The position numbers and the translations under genes were made by a program. Positions 20,669 through 34,050 of a DNA stretch of 64,000 nucleotides are shown piece after piece. Origin of the DNA: Davidsoniella eucalypti. Its lineage: Eukaryota > Ascomycota > Sordariomycetes > Microascales > Ceratocystidaceae. The stretch covers positions 124,001 to 188,000 of the forward strand of contig RMBW01000030.1 of NCBI GenBank assembly GCA_004009845.1. The letters run 5' to 3'. Each line of letters starts with the position of its first letter. The stretch's first letter is position 1. The notes beneath the pieces are model-generated. The model ran no database searches. It was given only the letters and a program-made list of their open reading frames with translations, and had not been told where the DNA came from.

Positions 20669-21156
20669 GGGAGCTTTTATTTTACAGGCCGTTCTTCTTA
20701 TTCTATAGGCTTTAGCATGGGTGCTCAAAAAAGATACTTGGGACTTCAAAATGCAATATACTTCATAATAGGGCTGCCAGCTGGCATAGCGCTATCAAAT
20801 TGTTCCCAAAAAAAACTACTTAATCATTTTTGAAACATATCACCATGGTTTGTTGAATATTCCTCATCATAATTTGTTAAAAACAAAGTCTCATATATAC
20901 ATTCATAATAATAACGTAAGAATCATAGCCAAATGTTGCGACTTTAATGAATCAAGGTAGACTTATGGTAAATTTTAGTATGCCTATTTTTTTTAAAAAA
21001 AAAAAATCTTCGTTTTTCTTGTGTTACACATTTTACAGTTTGACAGCACTTTGCCAGCTGGCAGTTTTAGTGGTATTTTGAAGTCAAGTATCTTTTTCGA
21101 GCACCCATGCTAAAGCCTATAGAATAAGAAGAACGGCCTGTAAAATAAAAGCTCCC
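20669..21156. repeat. fold-back inverted repeat
   Basis: The left arm (20669 to about 20810) and right arm (about 21031-21156) are inverted copies of each other. The outer ~57 bases are identical (GAGCTTTTATTTTACAGGCC ... GCATGGGTGCTC). The inner part matches with a few small indels (GCCAGCTGGCA, TCAAA.TGT). The arms are about 125-140 bp and the spacer about 220 bp, containing a T-then-A homopolymer block at 20989-21006. A transcript would form a long hairpin. There is no transposase and no clear target-site duplication. A 77-codon frame at 20600-20833 falls across the left arm and is probably not a gene. Confidence 0.8.
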
Positions 21157-24100
21157 TTTTTCTTTGTCATAAAGCTCAAGACAAAACCGACCAGCAAATC
21201 ATGTAAGAGTCCAATGGGAGTTAATATCACAGCAACATCCACCCAGGCAGGTCACTGAAAACTTGTCATTGCAACTATAACATGTAGGCTGACGTTAGAT
21301 GATAGAAAGACATCTCGTATCCAATACATGCCAATGTATATTCTAGCATCAGGCACCGGCTTATTTGAGTATAGTAGAAGCAATCATTGGTGTAATTTTG
21401 CCTCCACACAATATATTTTGTCATGTTGTGATGAACCAAAGTGTTTCATTCTAAATGTGCTAGTTAAGAGACAACTCAATAGTAAGAAGAACAAGGAATG
21501 AGAGAAAGCTCGTGTTTGAGTTCATACTAACAATTCTAATGGGACAGACAAATGAGAATTTGGTTAGCGCCGTTTCTTCAGACAGTGGGGCACTCAATAT
21601 ACTTATGATCCAGCTGTATACAAGTGATTGTATTCCAGACAACAAAACAAGAGGTGTGTATATAAGGCATGTAGGCTTCAATAATGATATAGCTCTTATA
21701 TTAATACATACGACCATTTTCTCAAAACGGACACTAGGTCCGTGAACGAAAACACTATGACAACAAGAGATCTATGGATTTACCGCAAAGGTCACTAATA
21801 TGCTGAGAGTCGTTCTGACATCATTCCGTCTTCATATTGGCAGCCAGTCTCATTTCCTTTGCAAAGTTACCTAGTGGGCTAAGCCATCGGGTATTTTGTG
21901 GGTTCCTTGATTGGAATTAAACTCTGCATATAAGGCATAACAGGAACAGAAAAGCACATAACAAACAAATCAATACAAAGAAGAAGAAGCAACAACAAAA
22001 AAAACCAATCATACTGTATAAACCAATAAACGATAGTAATATTCAGAGGGTTTGGAATGAACTATTCTTTTTCTTTTTACGTTCTTGTCGGAAACTCCGC
22101 CTGATAAATTTAGGTACACACTAAAAAAAAAAAAAGATCAGATTTAGAAGCAGAGTCACTTTAGGGTATACTCAATAGGGTTAATCATAAACCCTACATA
22201 GCGAGCTTTGACTTTGATGTTGGGTTCCCAAATTAGCTAGGCCGTTTGACCATTTTTATCTTTTTATCAAGAATAGTATAGATGCTAGACATATACATAC
22301 TATGTATAATTATATCTCAAGATTTTCAGAAAACAAATATCATCCCGCGGCTGGAATAAAATCCAGTGGTTTGTTGATGTTCAAGCAATATACACTCAAT
22401 GCATAATTATACAATTGTATATAGTTCATATTGGCTGACGATATTTGGTTTGTTTTTCTATCATACAGATACAGAGATATTATTATTCATTTTAGTAATG
22501 GAATGGCCCCTCATCTATACATGGCACTAGTCGACAGCTTACCATATCTGTATGTATGCGGTGTCAAAGTCAAAGTAAAGTACTGACATGGTACACTACG
22601 TATCATGTGGGTAGAGTTTACAGAGTATTGACTCTTTATGATACTTTTCAATGACGGGAACCATATTTCCTGCCCTCATCCAAGGCACAGTCACGTGCTG
22701 GTGGGTTTTATGTGACGCGGCCTCTATATACGTTTTTTTGGTTGGAATACGAGAGGATGGTGGTGGCAATGAAGAACGAGTTTAGATTATTTAGCAATTA
22801 GTTATTGACATTTCTTTCATCGCACTTCCTTCGTGTACATATTACACCTATAATGAATATACGACAGTGTGGAATTCATTCTTAGAAAAAGAATAAGTAA
22901 TTATAGGAAGACAATATCTAATATAACTCCACGGGGGGTGCATGTCTGTGGGGACACAAAGGCGAGTTCTCAAGTTAGAGATCTACAGACTTTGGCATTC
23001 ATTTGACTTTTTTTCTTGTTCTGTCTAAGAATAACGGTTGAATTGTCTTTGCTTAGATCAGGCTATTGGCAGAAAATGGAAAGAAAAGAAGATAATCCTT
23101 TGGCTGTATTGCATAATATGGTCTGGACCGATCTGAACGACGCGTCCTCTGACGGGATGAACAAGTCCTAGTTTTAAGTCCTGTTTGTTCTCTTGTGGAT
23201 GATCAATCTACAGAGTATGTACACGTTCAGTTCTTGATTTGCAAGAAGGGCACCAATACCCTATGATATCACTTTGTTTGATTGGCGGCAAAGGCGGACG
23301 GACTGAGATTTATCTGTGATAGATGTTATGCGTACTGTATGGAACCATGAAAGGCCCTACAGACAGGCATTCCAAACTGTAGAGTCCATGCTGATATTTT
23401 TCTAAGCGGCATGGAACTACCTTTTTCTGACGCAAGGACTGTTTGCTATTTTGGCCTGACTCTGCTATATTGGAATATGGAGTCGGGTGTGCATTGTTTT
23501 GTTTGTATGCTATTGTAATTGATGGAGACTACGATTGTTTGTTTACCTTGCTACATGAATATATGGTATATGTATAACAAAGAAAGAAATGCGCTCTCAG
23601 AGTGTTGCTTTGAAGGTGGAGAGCAAGACGGGCTGATGCCCTGGTGATTTGATAACAACGCCTTAGGACGTAATTAAACTTTGTCTGCACGGCCACTGGG
23701 AGTCCGGAGAGCAAGAGCAAGCGCAAGAGATAGATAAAAATAAAACAACAATAAGGACTAAAAACCCAAAGGTTGGCAGCCCTTTGATGGCAGGTTGAAA
23801 TGTCGCGAGGGCCACATTATGTGACTTGCTCTCAGGTTTTGTAGATTATGCAACCAAACGACTTGCGCGTACATTCAGAAAGTCTAGTTAGGAATAATGG
23901 AATTGTATGTGTTTAAGCTCTCCTATTCCCGCAAGGAGAGTTGGGCTTGTTGGTTGTGGTTGGTTGTGATTTGACCTGTCTGGCAAATCTCCTTTAATTA
24001 CCTGCTATTTTTTATTATATTAGCAAGGAGAAGAAAAGACAGCGAAGAAGAAAATTAACAAACCTTACTAATTACTATTGGATTAAAAACACCTCAAAAA

Positions 24101-27100
24101 AGATTCCGTGGTTTCCGGAAGCTGGACGCTTCGTCAATTTTGTTGTGCTTGAATTGCCGAACCAAAGAGAGAAGATCCGCCTTATCATTTTCTTGTTTAG
24201 GTGACCTGTTTGCTTGCTTGAGCGAACGAGCGAACGAGCAAACGAATTATGTACTATTACTACATGTACATACAACTGTAGTATGTAAAAATGAACGCTT
24301 CAACATCCAGTTGCGTCCCGTCGTTGCAATGGCAGCAGCGGCAGAACGCCTTGGCAATTTCAACTTCTGGGGGTTATTGTTCTGTTTTCACTTTCAAAGG
24401 CCTTTGTTTGTCAAGAGCTCTCAAATTGCAATCTTCCATCGGGTTTTCTTAGCTGGTCTATCTATACGGATCACACCCCCATTCTCCCTCATATCTATCT
24501 CTCTATATTGTCTACTATCAAAAGGCTTCGTGGACTTTGATTCTATAGCTGATTGCCAGGCTTGTCTGTCTGGCGATCTTGCCGATTCATTAGTTCCTTC
24601 TCGCTTGGTCAAGAGCCTCAATTATTTATAAAAAATGAAAAATATATATAGCTACATAGACATACTTACCCAGGGAGAGATCAACTTATTATTTGATTGT
24701 ATCTCGCCAGTCCCGAAATGTCTGCGTGTCTCTCCTTGGTATAGTCCTAAAATATTAGCAAAATATATAGATTTGTAGTAGCTATCTCACCGTCATTTTC
24801 ATCGTGGGAACCATTAGTACACTTTCTAGGAATTGCATACCTACTGTAATTTTGGACATGGTCCCAAAGATGAAAGACATTGGCCAGGCTCCAAAGGCCA
24901 GGCTAGGCTGGCTAGACTGGCTAGGCCCTTGTTTCTCCCTGGTGTCTTCTTTGCTCCTTCGTTATCGGAAAGAGAACAACAGCACAGCTTTCCTCTTCCT
25001 TTATCTATTCTCATACAACTACACGTTTCCGACCCTCTTGCACACTTTGTCTGCGCTTTGATCGGTGATGTCAAAGTCACTAAACTCTTATAAAGCAGAA
25101 GAATCCATCGCCTAAGATATCAAGTCAGGTCGTAGGGAAGGAAGAGAAACTAGACTAGTAATAGCCAGAAAATAAATCCGACTTCACGATAAAGCCCGGC
25201 TCTTTTCAAGAGGCTGTAGGAATCTTTCTCTTTCAATCCTGAGATTTAGATTTAGATTTTTATCAAGGTGGAAATGGAGCTGATAGCCCTGAACTAATGC
25301 TAGTAACAATGTAAGGTGAAGGACAATCTACTTCTCAACAGTGACAGGCCACTGAGATACAGAACATTTGTTATGGTTTTGTTATATGCATTTCAACTTC
25401 TAATCCTTTCCGGGAAAACCCTGTCTCAAAACCTCCCAGCATTTTGTAGCTCCTTGTATTATAAACCTTCTTAGAACAGTATGGTTACTACCTGGCATCT
25501 ACCTTCTGCAGAACTTCGTGCCCTCAGACGCACTACCATAAGCATAGGGTGGACTTCAGTAGTAGTTTTGCCCCTAATAGACTAAAAAAAAGGTACATAT
25601 TAGGCAGAACGTCCAGCTGGACATGGATCCTGTGTTTTTTTTCCTTTCCTTGGCTTGGATCGTGAACTTGATATCTTTTGATATAAAGAAAATAAATCAC
25701 ACTAAAAGAATAAGACTACCATGCCAAGACGACAGCTCGTTTCTTTGCCTCGCTAGAATAGTCTGACTGCATTGCAGCTTTGACTTCAGGAGAGCTTATC
25801 TTTGTGATTCAATAGTCACAGCTCTTCTATAATTTCCCCCATGGCCGTGATACTCATCATTAGAGTTGTAATATATATGCTTGTATACATATATGTAATG
25901 CTCGGAGACAAAGAGGATCCCGTCACTTGAAAGCTAGGAAAACAAAACAAAATAGGCTTCTCTGCATGTTGCAGCTGATATCGCCCTGATGATATCATCT
26001 AATCCCACCTTGTCAATTTCTTTAAAGCGGTAAGTAGCCGACTGTGTGATCGACTCCTATGTATATGTATGTATGTGGACATATTCGTTTTTGTTTATTT
26101 GTTTTCCTTGGCGATGAAAACACACACTCTGCGAAACAATTGTTCCAAGCCATAGTTAGTGAGGAAAGAAAGACAGTTTAGTAGCAACTCGGTGACCCGA
26201 ATTTAGGCCTATATGTAACGCCGCTGTTGTAGGCGGTCGCTAATACATAGTTATAGTTGTACGTGTATATTCATACCAAGTATTCCTTTATTGTTCTGAT
26301 ATTACTAGCTACTCGATAGTACTGTAGCACTATCGTTTTCAACAGAGTGTGGTCCCCCGAGGAAACTGTAAGCTTTGACGAGCTGAGATAAGATACAACT
26401 TTCCCGGAAACAAGCTGATCATATATCAGTATGTCTTTCATTATGTTTCTCTAATTTTGATAAGGCAGAATAAATAAAAAGAAGAGGCTCCATGTAATTT
26501 GTAATAGAAGAGGAATAGAAAAGCGAAACAAAAGAGAAGCCACTATTCATCTTGTCTCATATAGCAAAAGAGCCACGACATCTATAGGTGCAGGTCTTTC
26601 CGATATCCCGCCTTCTTGCTGGAATACACTGCATATCTTTGACTTTCTTTTTCTCTCTTTCCTCCTCCCTACTTTGATAGCGAGTCTGAAAACCCCACGG
26701 TTGTCTACCAACAAAATGATATCTTGACTGGCGAATCAAGTGGGCTGCATCGTGAGAGTCTATATTAGTCAAGATTGTTAGCCAGTGATTAACGGGTTGA
26801 AAATGCTGCTATGAAGGGTTTGAGACAAGCCCACCATCATCACCAAAAAGGTGTCCTTTGGCCCAAATCCTCACGGTTCTAGACCGGCTTCGTATAGCAA
26901 ATAAGAAATCTTATTGCTGTCGTTACCAATGACGCTTTGAAACCTTTCTTCTGGTATGTTACTGGATACTGGATATTTGCCAAATTTCAGCCATCTATAT
27001 GCTATATGCTATATGCTATATATATATACTTGTAACATTGTAAGCGCAATAATTGCATGCCTCTATGTAGTAGAAGACCGAAGTTGTAGAACTTGATAAG

Positions 27101-29875
27101 ATTATGGTCACTCTATGATATACTACCAGATAACTGTAAATATAAGCTGAAATATACTTGTAGCATATGTACATCTCCGAGCTGACATATTGGCGAATAA
27201 CAGCGGATCATGCTTTCTTAATTTATATTTGAGTAAAAACGTGAATGTGGCTGGCTAAACCTATCCATGGTATTGCGATCGACTCATATTGAGTAGACAT
27301 AGACACATGACTATGAGGACTTTAATATTCCATACATCCAGATAGGCCGATATTAGTGGACAGAGAGGAGGCCGTCATATTTGTATAAGTTTGGGACAAA
27401 TCGCATTGCTGCAACGCCATTTGCCAATGTGTAACATGAAGTAACAACGCCGTGGCTGCTGCCCGGACACTAATTATATATACTGTAGTGTAAATGAATA
27501 TGGGGTATGGATAGATATATCTTGGCATAGTGACTTCATGGCTCAGTAGGTAAGCTCTTGCTACGACGTTGATATACACAAGGTCTTAACGGGATACATT
27601 CAAGGAACTGGCATCACCTTCTAGTACTATCGTAGTCTAAAATATTGCTACATGCATCGGTACGACATATTTTACATAGTCATATCACTCTATCACAGGC
27701 CAACAGATCACTGGACCGCAGCATGAGGAGAATAACGTCTGCTGTCGAACCTCAAATCGACCTTATTTTTCATATACTTTGTGAACAAGTCGACGTCATA
27801 TTACAACATGAAACAGACATTTGCCATCACGATAGCTGCACACAAGCTTTCTTTTCTTGGGGCAACCGAAGACCTGGCTTTCGATCGTCGTCAGTCAAGA
27901 ATAGAAAAAGAAAAAGCAACTACATATAGAGCAAACCTTTGCTTCTCAAAGGGCTATATCCGATTATAGGGGAGGCACGTGTTGAGCTGGTTTGTTATCG
28001 ACCATGTTTTCTTGTAATATAAATGTCTTTGCCGAATATTATCTTGCGTGCCACAACTTCCGCATGCCCGAAACAGAGGGCGTTTTTTCCTTAGATATAG
28101 AAATAAAAGGGAAGGCTCTATCTATTCTGGTATAAGCACTGCTGTTCCTCGCTTCATGCTATATATAGGGTTCTATAGAGCGCTGACGATTTGGCGGCCA
28201 TGTTGGCAATGTCTCTTTCGCGCTACAAATCTCATGTTCGCCTTGCATGTTGATAAATAAGAGCCATAAGGCGAGAAATACTTTTTGCCTAACTCTTTAG
28301 TTAAACTCTTGGATTCAGCATATGATACTGTTATATCCGTTTTTTATCTGACATCCCTCAGGAATAGTCAATGATGGGGGACGCTGATGACGATTGCATA
28401 TGCAATCTGTAAAACACGACGCCCGGCATTTATAGAAAGGGATATTGCAGCTGAAGAACAGATACGAAGCCATCCTTGAGCCATAGAAGCCTGGAGAGGA
28501 AGGACAGGAAAAAGTATATTGTATATCTGTATGCAAAAGAAATAAGAAAAAAATAGCCACAATCAGAGGCTTAATTTGACCGCCTTAAGCTATTCTTACG
28601 CTATACATGACAAAAGAGAAACGGATGGCTGCATATGCAATGTAAGAATTGCAGGCCTTTGTATTATTGAACACACATGCAATAACAAGCTGGAACTTGC
28701 TTTTAGGCCTCTTTTTATTGTGCATCTCACAAAGTCAAGTGAAGCTGGGTCTCACCAGTATCTCCTCTTTTCTCTCTTCGCTAGGAATAACATCATGATA
28801 GGTAGACGTAAAACTGCCTAGCAGGAATCAAGGAGAATGCCGTATGGCGTTACGTATGTGAGGTTCCGAAGACTCCGTGCTGCATGCGGTCACTTTTACC
28901 TTTTTTTACTAATAGAAAAAAAAAGAGAGCGAGCATCCCTTGCTTGGAGTAGTAGGCCCTTCTCCTCCGATTTATAGAAATGCATATCTTTCAAAAAAAG
29001 AAATATATCTTTCTTACAGCTCAGCATGCCAGAGAAAACACAGGTCTTATCGTCCACAGGCTGGCTGGCCCGCCCTGATAATCTTACAGATCTATAGATA
29101 ATAGCCTATATACATGTACCAATATGATACATAAACTTCTCCAAAGGAAGTACAGATGGCATCAACTATGGTGCCGTCTTTTCCGCTTAATCAAGGTATA
29201 CGTAGGCCAGATAAGTGAACAAGATATTGTCACTAGCTCTGTCTCAAAGAAACTACTGATACAATTACCCCGACGGACATCTATTGTCTTCAGCCTACAG
29301 GACAATGAAGGTTAGATAAGCTAAGAAACCCCACGTACCTTTTTTTTTCGTCTCGTTGTCCGTAAACATCGATATCTTGCATGTTCTATATCTCACGTAA
29401 ATACAGAGGACAATTGTAAACAATGAATGACGGCCGTTTTTTTTTCTTCATTTCCGAAAATGTGCAATATAAGTTATATATATTAAAAAAAGAGGGATAT
29501 ATGGAAATAAATCCATTGTGGCTACAATAGTAGTCTCCGTATCTACATGACGATTCTGAACCGTGTAACCTGAGGAAAACCCTATATGCGGCTATATCAT
29601 AACCAAGAATAGAACATCGGAATGAGATAGCGTACAAATATGTTGCGTGACCCTCCATTATAGAACATTGAGACATACTCTAACACTATTTACGATGATT
29701 ATCACGAAATTAGATAATGATGAGTGCAATTGTGTTTGTGACAATGCTATTGGTAACAATTGGAGGTTAGCATTAGATAATATGACTATGACTATATAAT
29801 ATGTACACGCTTAGATAAAACCGAGAAAGCTTGGCCGAGATGCGTTTTCTTCACAGAACCAGGATGGGTAGGATA
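21157..29875. other. gene desert, right part
   Basis: AT-rich sequence full of TATA/TACA words and short homopolymers. The longest frame (24140-24631, plus) has no recognisable domain and is rich in random-looking Leu/Cys/Phe stretches. A CTATATG microsatellite occurs near 26995-27025, and a 16-bp perfect palindrome (GATTGCATATGCAATC) at 28392-28407. No tRNA, rRNA or snRNA was recognised. Confidence 0.5.
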
Positions 29876-32800
29876 TTATAACGCCATGACCTCCTTCTGC
29901 TTGCGGATTAGGGCACCGAAATCCAACTTGATAACATTTTGTGGCATCTCGGGCCCGCTAGCGATACACAGCACCGTCATCTTATCATCGTAGCTCAAGT
30001 TCGTCAAGAGCTTGGGCGTGATGAGGAAGTACTGGCACGAGTGCTCGCGGCAGGCAATCTCAACCATGCGATTGTGCACCATACGCTCGTTTCGTGGATC
30101 CATGCCTTGATTGATCTCGTCGACAACGCGGAACGGAGATTGTGCATCGGCTTGGAGAGCCATTAGGAAGAAAATCGTCGAGACGGAACGCTCGCCACCG
30201 GATTGGCGATTGCCGGTGAGTTGAACAAGCTGGCCATTGCCTTCGTGGACTCTATTGATGACGGAGAATAAGTGTTAGTTGATTGCGTCAGATAACTGTG
30301 GTTAGATGATGTGTGATGTCAAAGAACATACCGGAAGCACACCATGATATGTAGTGCCCATTCATGGAAGTTATCTGCTTTGTGCAGACGAACCTCTCCT
30401 GCACAGCCAATCTGCTCGAAGTTGTACGCAAAAGCATCGCTGATCTTGTTGACGAGGTCTTGTACCTGAGGTTCCCAGACGGACTGTTTCTCCTCGATAG
30501 TCTGCATGAACTGCTCCATACAGGCCCGACTGTTTTGCAGCTGCTCCTCGAGGGCCTCGATTTTTGATGTTAGTTGTCTGAAGCGTGAGACCGCAGTGGG
30601 ATCGCCAACATGCAGTAGTTGCAGACGTGCCTCCTCAGCCTGGATGTTACCCTGAACTTCGGCAGTAGACTTGTCTCTGTAGTGCGGTTCTAGATCCTGA
30701 GCAGAATATTTATCTCGCGCCGCCTCGATGAGTGGCTTGAGTTCTCGGCCTTGGTCACGAAGACTGGAAACCTCAGTTTTCAGGCCGGCAAGCTTGGCAG
30801 ATTCGGCATCTAGCTTTTGTCGAACACCGAGAGACTGGGCTTCTAGATACTTGACATCACACTGAGCTTCGATCTCACAAAGCGCGAGACGGCTTTGTTT
30901 GATGATGGCGTTGCGGTTCTTGAAAGCTGCGGCAGCCGAGGCAATGGCTGCGTCGGTGAGACCAGTAGTCGAAAGACGAGCCCTTTGACGGATTTCCATC
31001 AGAAGACGGCGCTTTTCGCGGGTTATACGCTTGCTGTTGGTGAGATCTTGCTCGGCCTTGGCTATTGGAAGAAAGGAGAGGACGATATTAACATGTGAGC
31101 GGTGCTAAGAGTATGTGTAAGTACCAAATAAAGAATCAACTCACCAATTCTATCTGGAATGCCAGCTCGACGGCCAGATTCTCGTTGAAATTCGGACTTT
31201 TTGGTGCTCAACTCGGCCTGTAGATGTTCGTTAGTATTTGATATGACGCAAAGCTAAGCCATAGACAAACTTACGACCATGGAGTTGTGTTCGGCCATCT
31301 GTGTCTGGGTAGTTTGGGCTTTCTGTTTTGTAGTCTCTCGCTCGGTTCTGATGGTCTGAAGATCATCTTCGATGATAGCAAGACGCTGTGACATGGTACG
31401 CTTTTCTGCCGTGGTGTCGTGGCTCTCGTCTGTGAGGAACTGGGAGCGCTTAATCTGGAAGGAAGTAGTGCTGACGTTGTTGCCATATTCTCGGCGCCGG
31501 ATGAAGCGATAACGCTGTCTAGCTATAGTAGCACTGGAAATCTGAACAGTGGATTCCAGAGACTGGAACGCCTGATCACTAATGGGAGCTAGTGATACAG
31601 CTGAGCAATGAAGGCGCCGTTCGGTACATAGCATGGCCAGCAAGGCTTCAGGACCATCGAGGAAACCAATGGCAAAGCCCTTGATGCCCAACGCGCTGAC
31701 TTGTTCGGGAGATAATGGCGGCTTAAAATGGCTGAGAGGTGTTGTACAGGTTCGAATAGTGACCGATATGCCCATGTTTTTGTAGAATTGTTTACTGAGC
31801 AGTTGATGATCCTCAATACATTGCGTTGTGAAGCAAGTTAGGTCAGCCCTACTGAGTAGATCCTCAATTTGGTCTGCATATTGGGTGTCCTTGATAGAGC
31901 ATGTCAGCAAAGCTGGCCCATAGACATTCATCTTGAACTGATCCCCGTTCTTCTGTAGCCATTCCCAGCCGGCGGCTGCTTCAGGATTGTAGCGCTTGAG
32001 GGCGGTGAGACGTTGGCCTTCCTGGGTTTCTAGTTTGTTAAGGCCTTCTTTGAGTTCATCCTGCTCTTGTTGTAGACGGCCTGATTTGTCACGGAGGTCG
32101 TTCCATGACGCAGTCATAGCAGCTAGTTCCATTTCACAGTCACGGATGCAATGCTCCCGATTTCGCTGTAGGCGGTAATGTTAGTTAGTATGGCGTCGGT
32201 AGGGAGCGACGAGTCTTTTCAGGTTCCCTGGGAGGTAGGTACTCACGATATCTTGGTTAATCTCCTCAATGTTCATGGTGAGCATTGAGGCGTTAAGCTG
32301 TTGCTTAAGCTCCATGATCTTGCGCTTGTGTCTGAGAACCTCCTGCTTGGCGGCGGTGAACTCGGAGTTGGCATCAGCAATCTCGTCTGAGTACTTCTTT
32401 AGGTCATCTGTCGTTTGAGTGAACCGCGCCATAGACCTCGTCACTTCTCTTTGGGTATCCGTTGTGCGCCTCGAGGCTTCGGGCTTCACTTGTTTAAGAG
32501 ACTCAAGATACACTTTCTTCTTGTCGGCAGCGGCAAGGGCTGGCTCAGTTTCTTCCATAAGTCTTCGAAGTTTTGACGCCGCAATCTTTTCGTTGGCCTT
32601 GGCTTCCTTGTGCCGGTTGAGGATCTCGGTGTACTGGGCAAAGATGTGTGCCACCTTCAGGACATCGATGAAGTCTTGGATTTCCTGGCGCTCGTTGATG
32701 CGATCTACCTCACCCTGCATGTCCCCTTTGCGCTTCTGCTTTTCCTCCAATACAGACATTGATGAGGTCATGCGCTTTTGTAGTTCTTCCTTGGCTTTGT

Positions 32801-33419
32801 GCTTTTCAAGCAGCTGACGATGTGTGTCGGAAACATCCTGAGGAGCTGCCGCACGTAGAGTTTCTGTGAACAAGTCTATATCGTTCAAGCGGGCAAACTC
32901 AACAACTCGATCTTGGGGTAAAAACTGGCACAAGTTGTCGACTTGGATCTTGAGCGAACGGACTAGCTCCTGGACTCTCTTCAGTGGCACGCTTTTACCG
33001 TTAATCCACCAGATGGTTTGATTAGTCTCACGGATGATTTTGGCCTTGATGATGATATTGCGGCTACCTTCTCCACGCAGCTCTGTTTCTATTATGGCGC
33101 TATTCTCATTATGCTTCACAAACTCGCCGACATTTGTAGCACGACCCAGCAGTTTCGGAGAGAAACCAAGACCTAGACAGATAGCATTGACTAGAGAGCT
33201 TTTGCCCGTGCCGTTGGGGCCAATGACCATGTTTAGATACGGACCGGGCACAAACTCAGCCTTATCATAGGTCAAGAAGCTCTGTAGATAGACGCGCATG
33301 ATGGCGCCAACCTGGTAGTCATCGCGGTCCCAGGAACTAGATTGGTGCTGGGCGCGAGGAACCTGAGAATGCTCATTGCCAGACTCTTCATACGAGTCAC
33401 GACGATGTCTACGGGACAT
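29876..33419 (-). CDS. smc5: SMC5, structural maintenance of chromosomes protein 5
   Basis: Five exons: 33419-32247, 32165-31275, 31217-31145, 31061-30332, 30251-29876; introns of 57-83 bp, all with GTRAGT/GTATGT donors. The model gives 1080 residues, normal for fungal SMC5. The head has Walker A GPNGTGKSS (67-75) after the SMC5-type VGAIMRVYLQSFLTYD. Then NLCQFLPQDRVVEFA is followed by a long coiled coil, a hinge in the middle (about 420-560), and a second coiled coil. The C-terminal head carries the ABC signature QSGGERS (972-978) and Walker B FRVVDEINQGMD (Asp1000, Glu1001). SMC5 pairs with SMC6 and the Nse subunits in the nucleus for recombination repair and resolution of replication intermediates. 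The ATG at 33419 was chosen because the frame upstream has no family-like sequence. It is divergently arranged with the kinase gene at 36160. Confidence 0.96.
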
Positions 33420-33903
33420 TGTGGAAGTAGTGATACTAGAAGCGGCCCAGAAGGCCACACTCTATTACCGCGTATCAAGCTCCGCGGATATATTTTCGGC
33501 GTCGGTAGAGGCTCGGAGGGTTTGTCGAGAGACTACGGTAACTAAACTATAGTCTTGGTCTTAGCGATAGGGATAGACAGCCGCAGATCGTATGGCAATT
33601 GGAGTCAGCAGACACTACCAGGAGTGGCTACGGTTTAATGTCTAGATGAACAAGCACACTTTAAGAGAATTGGGGTGAATTAGTGGCTAGGGTTGTTTCT
33701 GATATCAAGTCGTATCAAGTCGATGGTGCCAAGACTACAACTTTACTGGCACTCAACGACCACGAAGGAGATATAGAGTTGGTCTTAGAGGGATTAGCTA
33801 TTCGGCCGGACTCAGTATTTCGTAGGCCAGAGTTTTGATCGAAAGGGCTCATTGAGGAAGCATAGCATTAACCCAAAAGATCGCGGCCCAAGAAAGAAAG
33901 GTC

Positions 33904-34050
33904 GTGGCGCCATGGGATCACGCAACTAACGACGTTGTACCAACATTTTTCTGTAAGCGCGTGAACCAACGCGGCTGGACAAAAATGGCGAAGTGGCAGA
34001 CTAGTGGCGCAGAGGAGCTCGCGACGCCACAATTCTAGCTAGTGTGGCGC
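33904..34050. promoter_or_regulatory. GTGGCGC motif cluster
   Basis: GTGGCGC occurs at 33904-33910, 34004-34010 and 34044-34050, and an inverted near-copy (GCGACGCCAC) at 34021-34030. It lies about 0.5-0.6 kb upstream of smc5. The factor is unknown. Confidence 0.35.

Noticed and set aside
20600..20833. 77-codon frame with membrane-like N-terminus
   Set aside because: Most of it lies in the left arm of the fold-back repeat, and the right arm shows the same bases without a frame; better explained as part of the repeat.
24140..24631. 163-codon plus-strand frame, longest in the left desert
   Set aside because: No recognisable domain, a start that looks incidental, and composition like translated non-coding DNA.
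24662..24755. U1 snRNA-like start (ATACTTACC...GAGAGATCAAC)
   Set aside because: The 5' end reads ACTTACCCA instead of ACTTACCTG, and no U1 stem-loops, Sm site or 3' hairpin could be recognised after it.
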